A stretch of DNA of 64,000 nt from Isoetes taiwanensis (Eukaryota > Streptophyta > Lycopodiopsida > Isoetales > Isoetaceae). Location: positions 973,653-1,037,652 of the forward strand of contig JAJEKV010000171.1 of assembly GCA_021234155.1 (NCBI GenBank), in the 5' to 3' direction. The notes under the pieces are model-generated. The model made no database searches. It was not told the origin of the DNA and saw nothing but the letters and a program-made list of their open reading frames with translations. Every line of letters starts with the position of its first letter. The stretch's first letter is position 1. This document shows, one piece after another, positions 1 through 11,400 of the stretch. A program made the position numbers and the translations under genes.

Positions 1-487
1 AAGGCCGAAGTCGACCTTCTTCCTCGATAGTCGGATTGGCCTGGCCGCTTGCTGCTATTCTTCTTCTTCTTCTCGCGGTTCCTCCTGTTTCATCCTCGGA
101 CTTCGAGTTTGAGTCCGAGCCGTCTGAAAAGCCGGAGCTAGAAGATCTGCCCGGCTCCTCTTTTTCTTTTTTCCTTTGTCTTTGAACGGGCCTCGAGGGT
201 TGCACATTCTGGTCCTCGCTTCGTTTCTTCCCCTGCCCGCCAACATGGCGTTTATTTCTTGCAGATCTGACCTCATCTGCGAAATTTTTCCTCCTGGCCG
301 GTCGCGTAATACTCTTCTAATAGATTCCGAGGCTGGAATTGTCCGAGTGGTGTCTCGGACACCTTGGGCTTGGAATTCAAGGTCGACATTCCCCGGCTGT
401 TCTAACTGACATATTACATTAGCACCATTTATCATGAGTTCTTTTGTTGGTTGCATTAAGTGTTTGAATGATATGATTGTTAAGACA
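1..487 (-). mobile_element. Internal fragment of histone-bearing LTR element D, left of insertion A
   Basis: This stretch should be contiguous with the sequence right of 15772 once element A (493-15767) and one copy of its AAGAT duplication are removed, so it is read as the continuation of element D on the minus strand. It holds one minus ORF (55-456). The element runs off the left edge, so its pol region, if any, and its 3' LTR are not visible. The assignment to D rests on the target-site duplication of A. Confidence 0.6.
55..456 (-). CDS. Hypothetical protein in element D, basic C-terminal half
   Basis: A 133-residue open frame on the minus strand, starting about 35 bases inside the A insertion boundary. 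The first 70 residues look like a compact domain with mixed composition. The second half is rich in Lys, Arg, Gln and Glu and ends in a run of Glu encoded by a GAA/GAG tract. I recognise no family. It lies downstream of the H3-like gene and the acidic ORF of element D on the same strand, so it is probably the third coding unit of that element. The Glu-rich end may continue in another frame towards position 1. It could be a nucleic-acid-binding gag-like protein, but no zinc knuckle is visible. Confidence 0.4.
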   Translation of the reverse strand: MQPTKELMINGANVICQLEQPGNVDLEFQAQGVRDTTRTIPASESIRRVLRDRPGGKISQMRSDLQEINAMLAGRGRNEARTRMCNPRGPFKDKGKKKKRSRADLLAPAFQTARTQTRSPRMKQEEPREEEEE

Positions 488-492
488 AAGAT
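488..492. repeat. Left target-site duplication (AAGAT) of element A
   Basis: AAGAT directly abuts the TGTTTGGGG end of the LTR and is repeated exactly at 15768-15772 beyond the other LTR. Five base pairs is the usual duplication length for Ty3/gypsy integrases. Confidence 0.85.
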
Positions 493-1078
493 TGTTTGGG
501 GTCTCGGGTTCGTGAACTCCTCGAAGACGTTCCCTGGCGGAGGACCCGTGGATCTAACAGAGAGTCCGGGACTATGTCACGGGATTTGCAAGAAGAGAAG
601 AAGAAGAAGAAAACAGAACAAATGAGAGGAAAACGATAAGCTTCCTTGATATCAATGATGAACATACATGAGCTCTAAATAGAGAGAAAAAACCGAAAGG
701 AGACAAGACTCAAAACTCATCTAGCCATCATATGCTAGCTCTACTCATATATATAGTACAATGGCCTTGGGGCCCAATATAGACACTCCGACCGATCTCT
801 CGGTGCCGACTCCCGGAAGGAGGCCTGATTTGCAGGAATGTTGGCGGTGCTCTTTTAAATGCCTAGAATCACGCCGACGACGACACGGGGGTGGCGGGTC
901 ATCACTTGTCCGAGCGGGCGCTCTTGTTGACGGGACGCAGGCTTTGATCAAGGTGGTCCGCCGCTTGGTCTTCACGAGCCTTTGACGGCTGACCCGTGGG
1001 TCGACCGAGGATCCTTGAGCTTGACCTGGTCCATGTCAGATGCATGAATAGTCATGTACCGTGAGGCACAGACTAACA
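493..1078 (-). repeat. 3' LTR of Ty3/gypsy element A
   Basis: This 586-bp repeat matches 15183-15767 along its whole length, and 38883-39489 in the opposite orientation. Read on the minus strand it starts TGTTAGT and ends CCCCAAACA (TG...CA termini). The AT-rich middle (600-770) is almost identical to the other LTR, while the CG-rich part (780-1078) carries many small indels. A purine-rich tract (minus-strand reading of 1079-1092, GGTGGGGGAG) immediately precedes it, as expected of a polypurine tract that primes plus-strand synthesis. Confidence 0.9.
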
Positions 1079-1319
1079 CTCCCCCACCAAACGACACACT
1101 CGAGTGAAGAAAAGGAGGAAGGGTTTCGAGGGCGGAAGCCATCCGTTCGAAAGTGATCCTCACGGGGAGTGAGGACGGGCACCATTATGGTAATCGCCAA
1201 TGAGATCCCGGGCGTGTTTGAAGAGCAGGAGGAGTGTTTTGGCCAAGGGCGTGATCTCGCATCAATTAGGAAAGCGCAGTATCCGTGGGTAACACCGCCG
1301 TCGAGAAAAAAGAAATTCT

Positions 1320-4170
1320 TTTTAAACTCAATACTAATCTCCTTGAGCTTGATGATTTCATGCCTAATCTGCAATAGGTGATTTCTCAAGAGAGAAAGCC
1401 TAATGGCAACACAGGCTGGATGGATTGGTGGGTGAGGGTTTCCAAAAGAATTAAGAATTGGCTCAAGGTTTGGGGAAAGGAAGTCCATAGAAGTAATACT
1501 GCTCATTTACAGGATTTGAGAACCCGGTTGGACCTAGCCCTGGATCAGCACAAAGATGAAATCAAAATTCAGATAGAAAGAGAAGAAATCAGAATTGCAA
1601 GAGGCTGGAAAATTAAAGCCAAGGTAAAGGAGCTCAAAGAAGACGAGAGAAGCAATTCGAAATATTTCTTCATCAAAGCTAAGGGAAGGATTAAGAGAAA
1701 TCACATCTACAGTATCCTTTGGGAAGGCAATAGTATTGACAATGATTTGCAACTCAAGGATGCAGCCAGAACTCACTTCTCCAGGATTATGGGGACTGAG
1801 GAAAATATTAGAAGAGAAGATATTGAGAATTTTGTGTATATTCAAGAAAAAGTTACTGATCAGATGAATGACGACTTTTCCGTGCCATTTAGTTATGAGG
1901 AAATGTTAAAGGTACTTCAGTGGAATGGAAAATGGTAAAACTCCAGGCCCTGATGGTCTCCCAGCTGAATTCTTCAAAAAATCGTGGGATATTCTAGGTA
2001 TGGATATAGTATCCCTTGCTAATGAATTTCTGATGACTAAAAGATTGGACTGCAGGATCAACACTAGTCTGATTGCCCTCATCCCAAAGATTGATCTCCC
2101 AAATACTTTTTTCTCGACTACGCACCTATATCCTTAACCAATGTAGTCTATAAGTTAATTACAGGTACCATTGCTGCTAGGCTCAAGCCCATCCTTGAAG
2201 AAGTTATCAGCAACACTCAAAGTGCCTACTTGAGGGGCAGGTATATTCTTGATAATGTTGCTGCTGCTTCCTTAGGAATCTCTTGGGCCAAAGACTCCAA
2301 TCAGTCAATTGGCCTCCTCAAATTGGATATTACAAAGGCCTTTGACACTGTAAGTTGGGCTTTCCTTTGCTGGTGTTGCAAAAAGCTTGGTTTCTCTGAT
2401 AATGTTATCTCTGTCTTTCATGCCATTCTTAGCAATTCCAGATCTTCTGTTCTCATTAATGGGGAATGTAGCCCTTTCTTTGACATTAAAAGGGGGGTTA
2501 AGCAAGGTTGCCCTCTTGCACCCTTCCTCTTCCTGATTGTAATGGAAGGTCTGAATAGCCATTTCAAGAGAGCCAAAGATTTACATCTAATCAAAGGGCT
2601 TAGTCTACCCTCTCAGGAAGAAGGAGAAATATTAAATGTTCACTTTGCAGATGACACTTTTCTCTTTCTCCATTTGGAAGCACACTCCATTCAAAGACAC
2701 TCGTATTCTAGAAGATTTTGGTAAGTGCTCTGGGATGCGAGAATCAACCCCGCCAAGACCAAGCTCATCTCAAGGCATCAAGATGAGGGTGAGCAAGCAG
2801 CTACAAACTTGGGTTGTATGTACCTCTCTCCCACTACTAAGACTAAAATTTTAGGCATCCCCTATGCTATTAGAACTAATGCTTGTGAACTTTGGGATGA
2901 CTTGATTGATAAATTTTACAGAAAAGTAGACTCTCTTAATTCTAAATTCCTTTCTAAAAATGGGAGAGCCATTTTGGCAAATTCGGGCCATCTCCTCCTC
3001 TCGTGTTTATCAATCCTCCATTATGGTGGCCCCTAAGAAGGTTCTCACCAAAATGCAAGGTATCATTGGTAGGTTTATTGCAGGAGGGTCAAGCAGGAGG
3101 TGTTGGATTCCTATCTCAATGGAAGAATGTTGCAAGCACAAAAGTTGGGAGGTCCGGGAGTTATTAATATTGAGAAACAAAGCTAATGCTTTAGCTGCCA
3201 AGTACTTTTACAGAGCGTGTAATAACCAAATCAAGCACCATGGAGCATTCTTATCTCCCATTATATCGAGAATGCCACCCTTTCTACTGGAGGAATCTCA
3301 AAATGCAGCTGCCTCACAAGATTTACTTTGACTTTACCATCCCAACTACAAGACCTTTGATTATCAAAAAAGTGGATCGTGGCATGGCAAAAGGTAAAGG
3401 GTATGTATACATGGAAGGAAGGTCTTTCTCAAGATCAACCAATTTTCTCGAGTCCCTCTCATTCGATGACCCTAGTACACCGCCCTGGTCGCTAATTTCC
3501 CAACTCTAGCCAAGCAATGGACCAAGAAGGGAATTATTTATATAAGGGACATTACTGATAATTTTGTTTATCAGGATTCCAGCATTGCAAATTTAGGAGA
3601 TGACTCCATACAGCTTTTTAACAGTATCACCCAAAGGTTGGCAGCAGGGGTTTGGCATGACACAGATATTCTTTGGCACATCAATGAATTCTGTGGATAC
3701 AAAGTAAACTTGGCCTATAGGTATCTCAATAGAGGCCAAGAGAATTCTATTCACAGAAAATGGAACATTGATCCAGACAGAGTTTCTAGGAACCTGAGAT
3801 TCATGTGGAAGAGTCCAATTCATCCAAAGATCAAGGCCTTTATGTGGCAGCTATGGCACAAAGCTTTAGCCACAAACGTAAAAAAAGATGGAGGCTAAAC
3901 ATGTCCGATTCTAATATATGTGTTAGGTGTATGCAGGGATCGTGAAGATGAAGAACACTTATTTAAAAATTGTCTATGGGCGTAATGGATTTTGGAGCCG
4001 GGCGATAATCGAGTTGAACATTCCGGATTGGCTAATATGCAAATTGAAGAAATTATTCTCCCCGAGAACCCAAAGTGGAATGGAGGAGATACATTCTTCT
4101 TTGGAGAATGTGGAAAGGAAGAAATACCCCGATCTTTAAGGAAGAAATCATCCGCCCAATGCAATTATTA
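1320..4170 (+). pseudogene. LINE ORF2: reverse transcriptase and zf-RVT domain, frameshifted
   Basis: Non-LTR reverse transcriptase of the plant L1 class. In order it shows a linker upstream of RT (1378-1920), the RT fingers motif KTPGPDGLPAEFF (near 1935-1970), LDITKAFDTVSW (near 2325), the GVKQGCPLAPFLF block (near 2490-2535), the catalytic FADD (near 2645) and the C-terminal zf-RVT region with WKSPIHPKIKAFMWQLWH (near 3800-3860) followed by a Cys-x2-Cys...His pattern near 3920-3980. The reading frame changes at about 1920, 2110, 2720, 3030 and 3330, so it is not translatable as a whole. The endonuclease is absent. Confidence 0.85.
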
Positions 4171-4806
4171 AAGCCCAAGATGATTGGGTTTTGAAATTCG
4201 GAATCGGAACTAAGTCCTAATTCCTTTATCTAATGTCAATTTTGCTTTTGTGTGCGTGAAACACTCTGATCATGTTCAAAAGATTGAAGTGGAGAAGGAT
4301 GAATCTTCATGCGAATGCGCAATGGCTAACACAATTTGGGGTGGAAATACCAAACGAGCATGGGGATAATCACAATGCAACTGTGCTCGCTGACCGCTTA
4401 CTTGGATGAAAGAAGATACATTCTGTAATCGCCAAGGATAAAAAGATGATTCAATCCGGGGAAGGCCCATATGTGCAATTGCCCTTATCGCCTGTTCATT
4501 GTTGCCAACAAGAGCATGGGAAGGAAAGACCATTCCAAAAGGGAGCCCAAGAAAAGGAGATACTTTCGGGCGCCAGCATTGATCAACCCTTTCCGATTTT
4601 TCAAATTTTCTAACCGCTTGAAATTGTTTGGAACTACCGTAAACTTATAATTCTGTTCGCCTTTGGTCAGTTTTTAACTTATCGTGGTTTCCGACCTACC
4701 CTTTCCTAAAAGGTCTTTTTTTTCAAAAAGCATTATAGCTTTTTGGAACCATGTAACGCTATCATATACTTTTAATACATACTTAAGCCTTCAATTAAAA
4801 AATAGA
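4171..4806 (+). other. LINE 3' region
   Basis: About 630 bases between the last recognisable zf-RVT codons and the resumption of element A sequence. No conserved domain could be read. The place would correspond to a terminal RNase H domain or 3' UTR of the LINE. It ends with a T-rich, then A-rich segment typical of a LINE tail. Confidence 0.4.
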
Positions 4807-7800
4807 AAGCGAGATCGTACCATGTCTTCAAGGGCAGCATGGGCGCCCTCAAGAAATGTAATGACATTCCATGAGGAGGCAGTCCGGAGGCCAAAGGCAC
4901 CGACAATCGCATTCGGATTGCAAAGAAAAATGGACGCCGCCGATTTAAGGAGCTTAGCAAAATGCATTTGAGAGCAAAGCAAAAACCCGCTTGAAGATGG
5001 ATCAAGGATCGTGAGGTGGTGGCATTCTCGTAAGAAGGTGTCAAGACCATGAAGCGCATCCGCGGCGTTGCCAACCAACCACGCCATTAGCAATATAGAT
5101 CCAATTCGGGTGGTATCCGAGTGGCACCTTCTTCCCAATGTGAGCGGCGAACAAAACGTGGATCCCACCCGTAGATCCGCCGAGATCTGAGGTGGAGTCC
5201 ATCCGCATGACCATCCATGACCTTGGTCCAAAAAGGGAGGCGCCAATCGAAGTCAGAACCCGGGCGTGGAGGTACGCCTGTGGAAGCATAGGGAGAAGGA
5301 ACCATGCCCGTATGGGTTGGCCGAAAGGCGCCTCCTGAATTGATCGACAAGATCCGGATCAAGAGCTTGACACCAACGATCCCAAAGAGAAGCAGAGTTG
5401 AGAGTTGACAGGGAGGGCTATCCCATCCCGCGGGGACCGCCTTGCTATCCAACAGAGCTCGTAATTGATTATAACCGCATGAGGTGCTGCATATAAATTT
5501 GTGCATAGGGAAGATCCCTGATGTCCTAGATACTTCCTTATTCTGCTTGCGGCCCGCTTGCCGGTTGAGAGATAAATGATTGGCAAGCTTCGCATGTACT
5601 CGATGAAGAGTTTGGGTCCGGCGCAGATCCGCAAGATATGGATTGTTATCCCGAAGCAACCATTGCAAAGTGGGGTCACCCCGAAAAGAGTCGGGCGTGG
5701 CCCATTTCCTCGGTGTTCCTGTGTATCACCCATAGAAATCATGAAATATGTAAGCCATGGGCTGAACAACTCAAGGTGATAAAACTGGATCGGCACGCAC
5801 GTATGAGATCAAAGACCACAAGGGCACAAAGACAACCCTTTGTCTTCAATGGAGAGTTCCGCCAAATCAAGAAAAATGCGAAAAAGCTTTCGGGGAATAT
5901 CCACAGTCCATTTGCCGCATGCCACTTGAAAAGGAAAAGGTGGCGGCGTGCAACCACATAATCGTGATAGCGTGTGAAGGAACCGGAAGTCAAAAGGCAT
6001 TCGTGAAGAATGGCGGTATGGGCGCAAGTTTTGCTTGAGCCTCATCATTTGATCAATAGCTTGCTGCAGCCGTTGTTCAAGATCACGGATCCGGTTGTCC
6101 TTTTCTAGCAAAGCAGCGTGATTGGTCACGGACCCCGAGGAGAAGTGTTGACCGGGAGGAGGATGTCCCCGAGTATTGAGACGAAGCACGCAATCTCCGG
6201 CCATCCAAGATCTTGCAAGCCGCACCCTCCTCGTAAGCTGATCTTGAAGAGAGGTGAGCCGAGATGTCTGGTGGTAGAAAGCCGAGCCGTCAAGGAGGCA
6301 ATTTGAGCCGCCTCGCTCGTAAGGTTTTGAACTTGAGTGCTGAAAGTTTCACAAAGTTCGAGTACAAGGCGCTGAGCTTAGCAATATCTGCGCCCTTGGT
6401 ACTCAGGAGAGCTGCTTTGGTCTTGTTGTGCTCCAATAAATTCTGAATTTCTGATTGGAGCTGAGCCTGTTGATCTGCAAGTTGGCTGACTTGATCTTGT
6501 GCACTTTTGAGATCTGTATGAGCCTGTAAGAGAGCTTCATGCTTGTCTTGAAGTTTGGCCTCCAAAGTTGCAACTTGGGCGCTGGGCACTTTGAAGGTCC
6601 CGTGTACCGCATCGTGAGGCCTCTAGTGCCTTTTGAACCCCGCTCATAAGAGCGCCTTTGGGATTCTTGTAACTTGGGAGAGCAGCAGCCTTGAGCATCC
6701 CTCGCCGATATCGATACAACAACTGACGAGGGTGTTGTGGTGGTGGAGCCGGCTGTTGCCTAGTTTGTGATGTTTGGGAAAGATGGTGTGAACTGGATGG
6801 TGTAGCGGAGGAGGAGACAGTGACATGGGTGTGCAGACTTTGGACATGACCAGGGGAAGAAGGGCGTGAAGTGCCAAATTCTGCTAGTCAAAAGGGAAGG
6901 GACCGAGTGGGAATTATGAGAATTTTGTGGTGTGGGAGGGAAGTAATGACTGATGAGGGCTTGAAAGTGGCCTCCCACGTAAACCAGAAATGGAAGTGGC
7001 ACCCTCGGCGGGTCCACTTCTTGGAGAAGACGATAGAACATCATTTGGGGCCAATCTATGTGGTGGTTGGAGTGTGTAGCGATGATGACCAGGGTTATAG
7101 AAAGGTTTATTGATATGGGTGTTCTTGATAGAATACCCAAGGAACTTTTTACCCGTAAATTTAACAAAGGTTTCGTGGAGGCTTGTCGATATTGGTCGGG
7201 CGATGGACATTGGCATGATAAGCGATGCACCAAAACTCGCGGACATCTAGATCCCGTATGGCGCACCATGATAAACAAGGGGTGTGCAAGGGAATATGAA
7301 ATACCTCCCGGAAATCAAATGTTGAGTCAAATAAATGGTGGTGCCATCGACCACGCGATTAGTGTAGCCATGCGGGCCGTTAACGATATTGGCGATGAAC
7401 TGCTTCACCTGGTCGATTTGGAGCCGGAAGTTCCATTTGAGAGAATTCAGAAAGCTTTTTGTCGCTCAGCTTAACTTCTTTATTTGGGCCAACAAGGGCT
7501 TCCGCGGAAAGTGGGTGTCAAGAAGGATACGACGCAAAAAGAGCCGATCCTTGGGAGCAAGAGGCTTGAAGTGTAGAAAATCTTGGGGCAGCCATGGTAA
7601 CGATTTGCGTAAACGAAGAGTGATTCAAAGGCGGAGGGACGAAAGTCAAGCACGGAGGACAAAGGCGCGAGAAGAACGAAAAAGGTTTTAGGGCGCATAA
7701 CCGGAGGCTTAAGAGGTATGAAGAGGGCGTAAACTGAGCCGCTTGATGGTGCCAGTGTCGAAAGATGCCAAGGAGTGTATTGAGAGGCAAAATTTGGCTA

Positions 7801-8000
7801 AGTCCCCAAAAAACGTAAGGGAGAAGCAATGAACGGTGAGGATGAGACGTGAAAGAAGGATCGATGTGACAGGGCAAAGGACACACATTAATGTCCGATG
7901 GGCGGAAAAGAAGAAATGGCATTCAATGCTGGCAACTCGAAGTGGGATATCATTAAAAGGAATGTGTCGTCAAGGTACCATGGCTAGATATGCAGCGGGA

Positions 8001-8533
8001 GAAAAGATTCTCATTTTAGAAACAGTCTTGCATTGCAAACACGTTGGCGATTTGTGTGATTGGTCCACGCCGACAAGGAGTTCCTCGCTTGGCTATAAGA
8101 CGAACCGGAGTAACGAAGGCATCCGATGGCGCCAAAGATGGTCAGCCGCTGGTTTGAACGAGGACTGCACTATGCCTACGAACCGTCGAGGAGTGGATTA
8201 CCCGCAAGATGAATTGTCGGACCTTCGCGCCGCCACAATCGTATGGCGTGAGAATGGACGGGCCGGTGTGCGGGATGGTCTGACATCCCCGACCAAGACC
8301 AACGGGATGGAGGTGGTTCTGCACCTTCATTTGATCCTCGAAAGAAATCTCTACTACCTCCTCACAAGATCACCTCCCAAAACCCCGAGTAGAGTGTTTT
8401 TCTTCTTAGGACTTAGTAGATAGGGCTCGAGCCTTTTTTTGTATATAGGGCGCGCCCATAGCGAAATAGTTAGCTGGGCGCGCCACATTTTGTAAAAAAA
8501 TCTCCACTATAATATAATATGCCGCCTTTCTAG
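8001..8533. other. Spacer between integrase and 3' ORF of element A with GGCGCGCC inverted pair
   Basis: No protein motif is visible. Around 8447-8483 two copies of the palindrome GGCGCGCC flank a 20-bp loop, giving a strong potential hairpin. The rest resembles the leader before the 3' ORF in element B (35700-35980). Confidence 0.4.
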
Positions 8534-9760
8534 TCACTTCGTGGTGTTTGCTTCTTGAATCAGACTGCTTGTTGATTTTCGCTTTAGGTGATGAAATGTT
8601 TTGAGACGAAAACCATTAACCAAGGTAGGTAATGGAGTGCCATCTAACTCCAGCCGCTTGGAAAACGCTGGGTCTAACCACTTGAACAATTTGATAAGGG
8701 CCAAGCCAACGAAACTTGAGTTTACCCGAAAAATTTTTGTACATTGAATCATAAAGAAGAACCAAATCGCCTTCTTTAAATGTTTTTGTCTTCGACGCTT
8801 GTCATGTAAAGATTTTTGCAACTGTTGTCCATGAAGAACACCTAATATAAGCATCCCTTCGAAGTTCATCCAACTGTTCTAATTGATAGACCCTTTCTTT
8901 GAGTGCAAAGGTGGATTATGAGCAAGAGCCGCTTGAAAAACGGAGTGTTGGAAGGATGTATTCAAACGGCATGAGAGCTTCCCTTTACCATAAACCAATT
9001 TAAAAGGAGTGTGACCGGTAGCAATCTTGAAACAAGTATTGTAGGCCCAAAGAACAAGAGGGAAGTTTTGTCCGCCCACTGCATGGGAAGCGTCACAAAT
9101 TTTCTTGAGAATGGTGACCGAGTTTTGTTGGTGCTTTCGCCAAACCATTACCTTGAGGATAGTAAGGTGTGCTCTTGTGATAATGTATCGAGATAATCCG
9201 TCAGCTCCTTGATAGTATGATTGATGAAATCGACACCACCTCACCAGCTCAGGTAGAGGCGGTCGAATCATCACAAGATAATTTGTTGATAGAGGACCCT
9301 AGCTGTGCTTGCTGCGGTGTTGTGCGGAAGTGCACAAGCTTCCGCCCATTTGGTAGCGTGGTCGGTGAGAACTGGGATGTAACGAGACACGGGTGTGTCG
9401 CCAAGCAGGAGGATCTATAGGTCCCACAAAGTCCATTCCCCATTTGCCGGCGGGAAGTGGCGGGCGACCGGCGTTAAGGGAAGAGCGCCACGGGCGTGGG
9501 GCGCCCCACCCGGCCCGGCAAGCGCCACACGTCTTGGCGGGCGTATGGCGTGAGCATCTTTGAAGAGCGTGGGCCAATAATACCCAGCTAGAAGGATTTT
9601 TCGCGTGCGTGGTGTCACCGTGGAAATGACCACCACCAAGCCCCTCATGGGCTTGTCGAACGATATGGGGCACTTCATGAGGAAGAACACAAATTTGTCG
9701 AAGGATGGTGTCTTTACCCTTTTTGTAGAGATGTCCCGCAACCATGGTGTAGTCACCTTT
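8534..9760 (-). pseudogene. Integrase of element A
   Basis: Ty3/gypsy integrase that inserts the cDNA into the genome. The minus strand shows the HHCC zinc-binding region near 9680-9540 (HEGLGGGHFHGDTTH followed by a Cys-rich end), the start of the catalytic core as MDFVGPID near 9440, and the downstream core segment LWAYNTCFKIATGHTPF near 9090-9010. The C-terminal part continues to about 8540. No chromodomain could be seen. It is broken into at least three frames. Element B carries the same segment in the opposite relative orientation (32200-33250). Confidence 0.8.
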
Positions 9761-11400
9761 ACCTCTCTGAGAAATTGATGGCTACGGCAAGATTGTCGCT
9801 AAGCGGAGAGAGCCGCCTCGCCTCTTACGGTGGAAGAGCACCTCGTGAGGAGGTACTGCTGAAAATCATGGAACCAATGTGGTGTTGCCGTGACTAAAAA
9901 GAGCCGAGCATCGTGAAAGGCGCCCGAGACTCAGCTTGAGGGATCATCCGTGTGGATGCGTGAAAGATAATCCGATGACATGAGATTTGCCGCCTTATGA
10001 AATCGATTTCAAAAGGAGCAAATTCTTGGAGAAGAAGGACCCAACGAGCAATGCGGCCGTGGGCGTGGACTTGTTGATCAAATAGAGGAGTGCTTGGTGG
10101 TCCACAAAGAACTTGATTTGATCACCCAAAAGGTAATGACGGAAGCGTTGGACACGTAAAATGAGACCCAAAGCTTCACGCCCGTGGGCAGAATAGTTCG
10201 CCAAAGAGAATTGAGTTTTCTACCGGGCGAAGCGATTTGGTTTGTCGCTGTGTGCATCATATTCTTGAGAAAGAACAGCTCCAATAGCAAACGAGACATC
10301 TACATGAACGCGGAAAGGGCTTGTCCCATTGAGGAGGAACAAGAACCGGTGCCCGAGTAAGCAAAAGCTTCAAATGTTGGAAAGCAAAAGATCACACGGG
10401 AATTCAAGCCCGTGGATTCGCTACACCCGTGAGTTTATGAATGGGATCTGCAATGGCTGCTAGTCCGTGTATGAAGGTGGAGTAATAATTGACCTTACCC
10501 GTGAAAGAGCGTGTCTCCTTGATATTGGCCGGTGCTTGAGCCTTGAGCACACAACCGATTTTGGCGGTGATCGTGGTGATACCTCGCTTTCGCGACAACA
10601 TGGCCTAACAGAACACCGCAGGTGACGCAAAAGGTGCATTTCTCAGATTGAGACTAATGCCTGACTCATCACATTTACTGAAGACGAGTTCCAATTTATC
10701 CAAATGGTCAGCCATGGAATGTGAGGGCGAGAAGTCATCTTGAAAAATTTGCAAGAAGGATTTTCCTTCATGAAATCATGAAAAACCGAGAGCATGATGC
10801 GTTGAAAACGTTGATGGAGAGTTTGATAATCCAAAAGGAACCACCTTGTAGGCAAAAGTGTACTTTACGGGGTGGTGAAAGTAGTCTTGAGTTGATCGAT
10901 TCTTTGATTGAGATCCCGATTGTAGCCGTAAAAAACCATCCATGAAGGAGTACATCTCATATCCAAACACCTCTTCCAGAACCTGGTCCGTGAAGGGAAG
11001 TGGAAAATGATCACGCTCCGTGGCCCGATTGAGTTCCGATAGTCCACGCACGGATCTTACCATTGTGTTTGAGGGCAATGACGATGGGGCTCACCCATTC
11101 GCAATGTTTAACCTCATAGATCAAACCCGCAAAAGGAGTTTGTCAATTTCCTCCTTGACGCGATCACGGTAATTAGGGTTGAGCGGCATCGCGTTGCTAA
11201 ACCGGTCGCGTGCATCGATTTGGTAGGAATGGTGAGTTCCCCAAGCTTTTGTTGATTCCCCAAGATCTCAGAAACTCCAGGCGAAAATGTGTTTGAATTT
11301 TGTGAACAGCTTGACGGCCCCGCTACGATAAGGAGCCGAAGATTTGCAGCAATGCGACAAAGGTTGATTGTTGCCCACGCCCACAATCTCACTTCGAGTC
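9761..11400 (-). pseudogene. Reverse transcriptase and RNase H of element A
   Basis: On the minus strand the RT starts near 11390 (LGELTIPTKSMH), followed by CVDYR-like residues, DHFPLPFTDQVLEEVFGYEM (near 11010-10950), FMDGF (near 10935), KYTFAYKVVPFGLSNSPSTF (near 10860-10800) and the catalytic segment near 10740. The RNase H domain at 10299-9995 shows HGREALGLILRVQRFRHYLLG and FVDHQALLYLINK, where the last Asp-His belongs to the usual DH-x-L-x-YL signature. Several frame changes prevent a single product. Confidence 0.85.

Larger units (their letters stand above)
1303..4806 (+). mobile_element. 5'-truncated L1-type LINE inserted in the 3' ORF of element A
   Basis: The copy of the A-type 3' ORF in element B (38620-38700) is continuous, whereas in A the same sequence stops near 1303 and resumes near 4807. 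The intervening 3.5 kb carries a LINE ORF2 on the plus strand and ends in an A-rich tail (AATTAAAAAAT) near 4800. No clear target-site duplication could be read at the ragged junctions. The endonuclease part is missing, as in ordinary 5' truncation during target-primed reverse transcription. Confidence 0.75.
1079..8000 (-). pseudogene. Extra 3' ORF of element A (coiled-coil structural-type protein), broken and split by LINE
   Basis: Homologous to the plus-strand ORF of element B at about 35840-38560 and in the same place, between integrase and polypurine tract. Minus-strand pieces: N-terminal domain around 7300-6900 (shares the YSIKNTHINK and IDWPQ segments with B), a Gln-rich coiled coil at 6590-6290, and the C-terminal domain at 5670-4810 (shares FRPTHTGM and WRLPFW with B). 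The LINE then interrupts, and the last codons lie at 1302-1090. Additional ORFs in this position occur in Athila and Tat/Ogre lineages, and I cannot assign this one to either. Many frameshifts. Confidence 0.75.

Noticed and set aside
176-985. Plus-strand ORFs at the left edge
   Set aside because: They are shadows of the minus-strand ORF at 55-456 and of the LTR of element A, and have no protein-like features.
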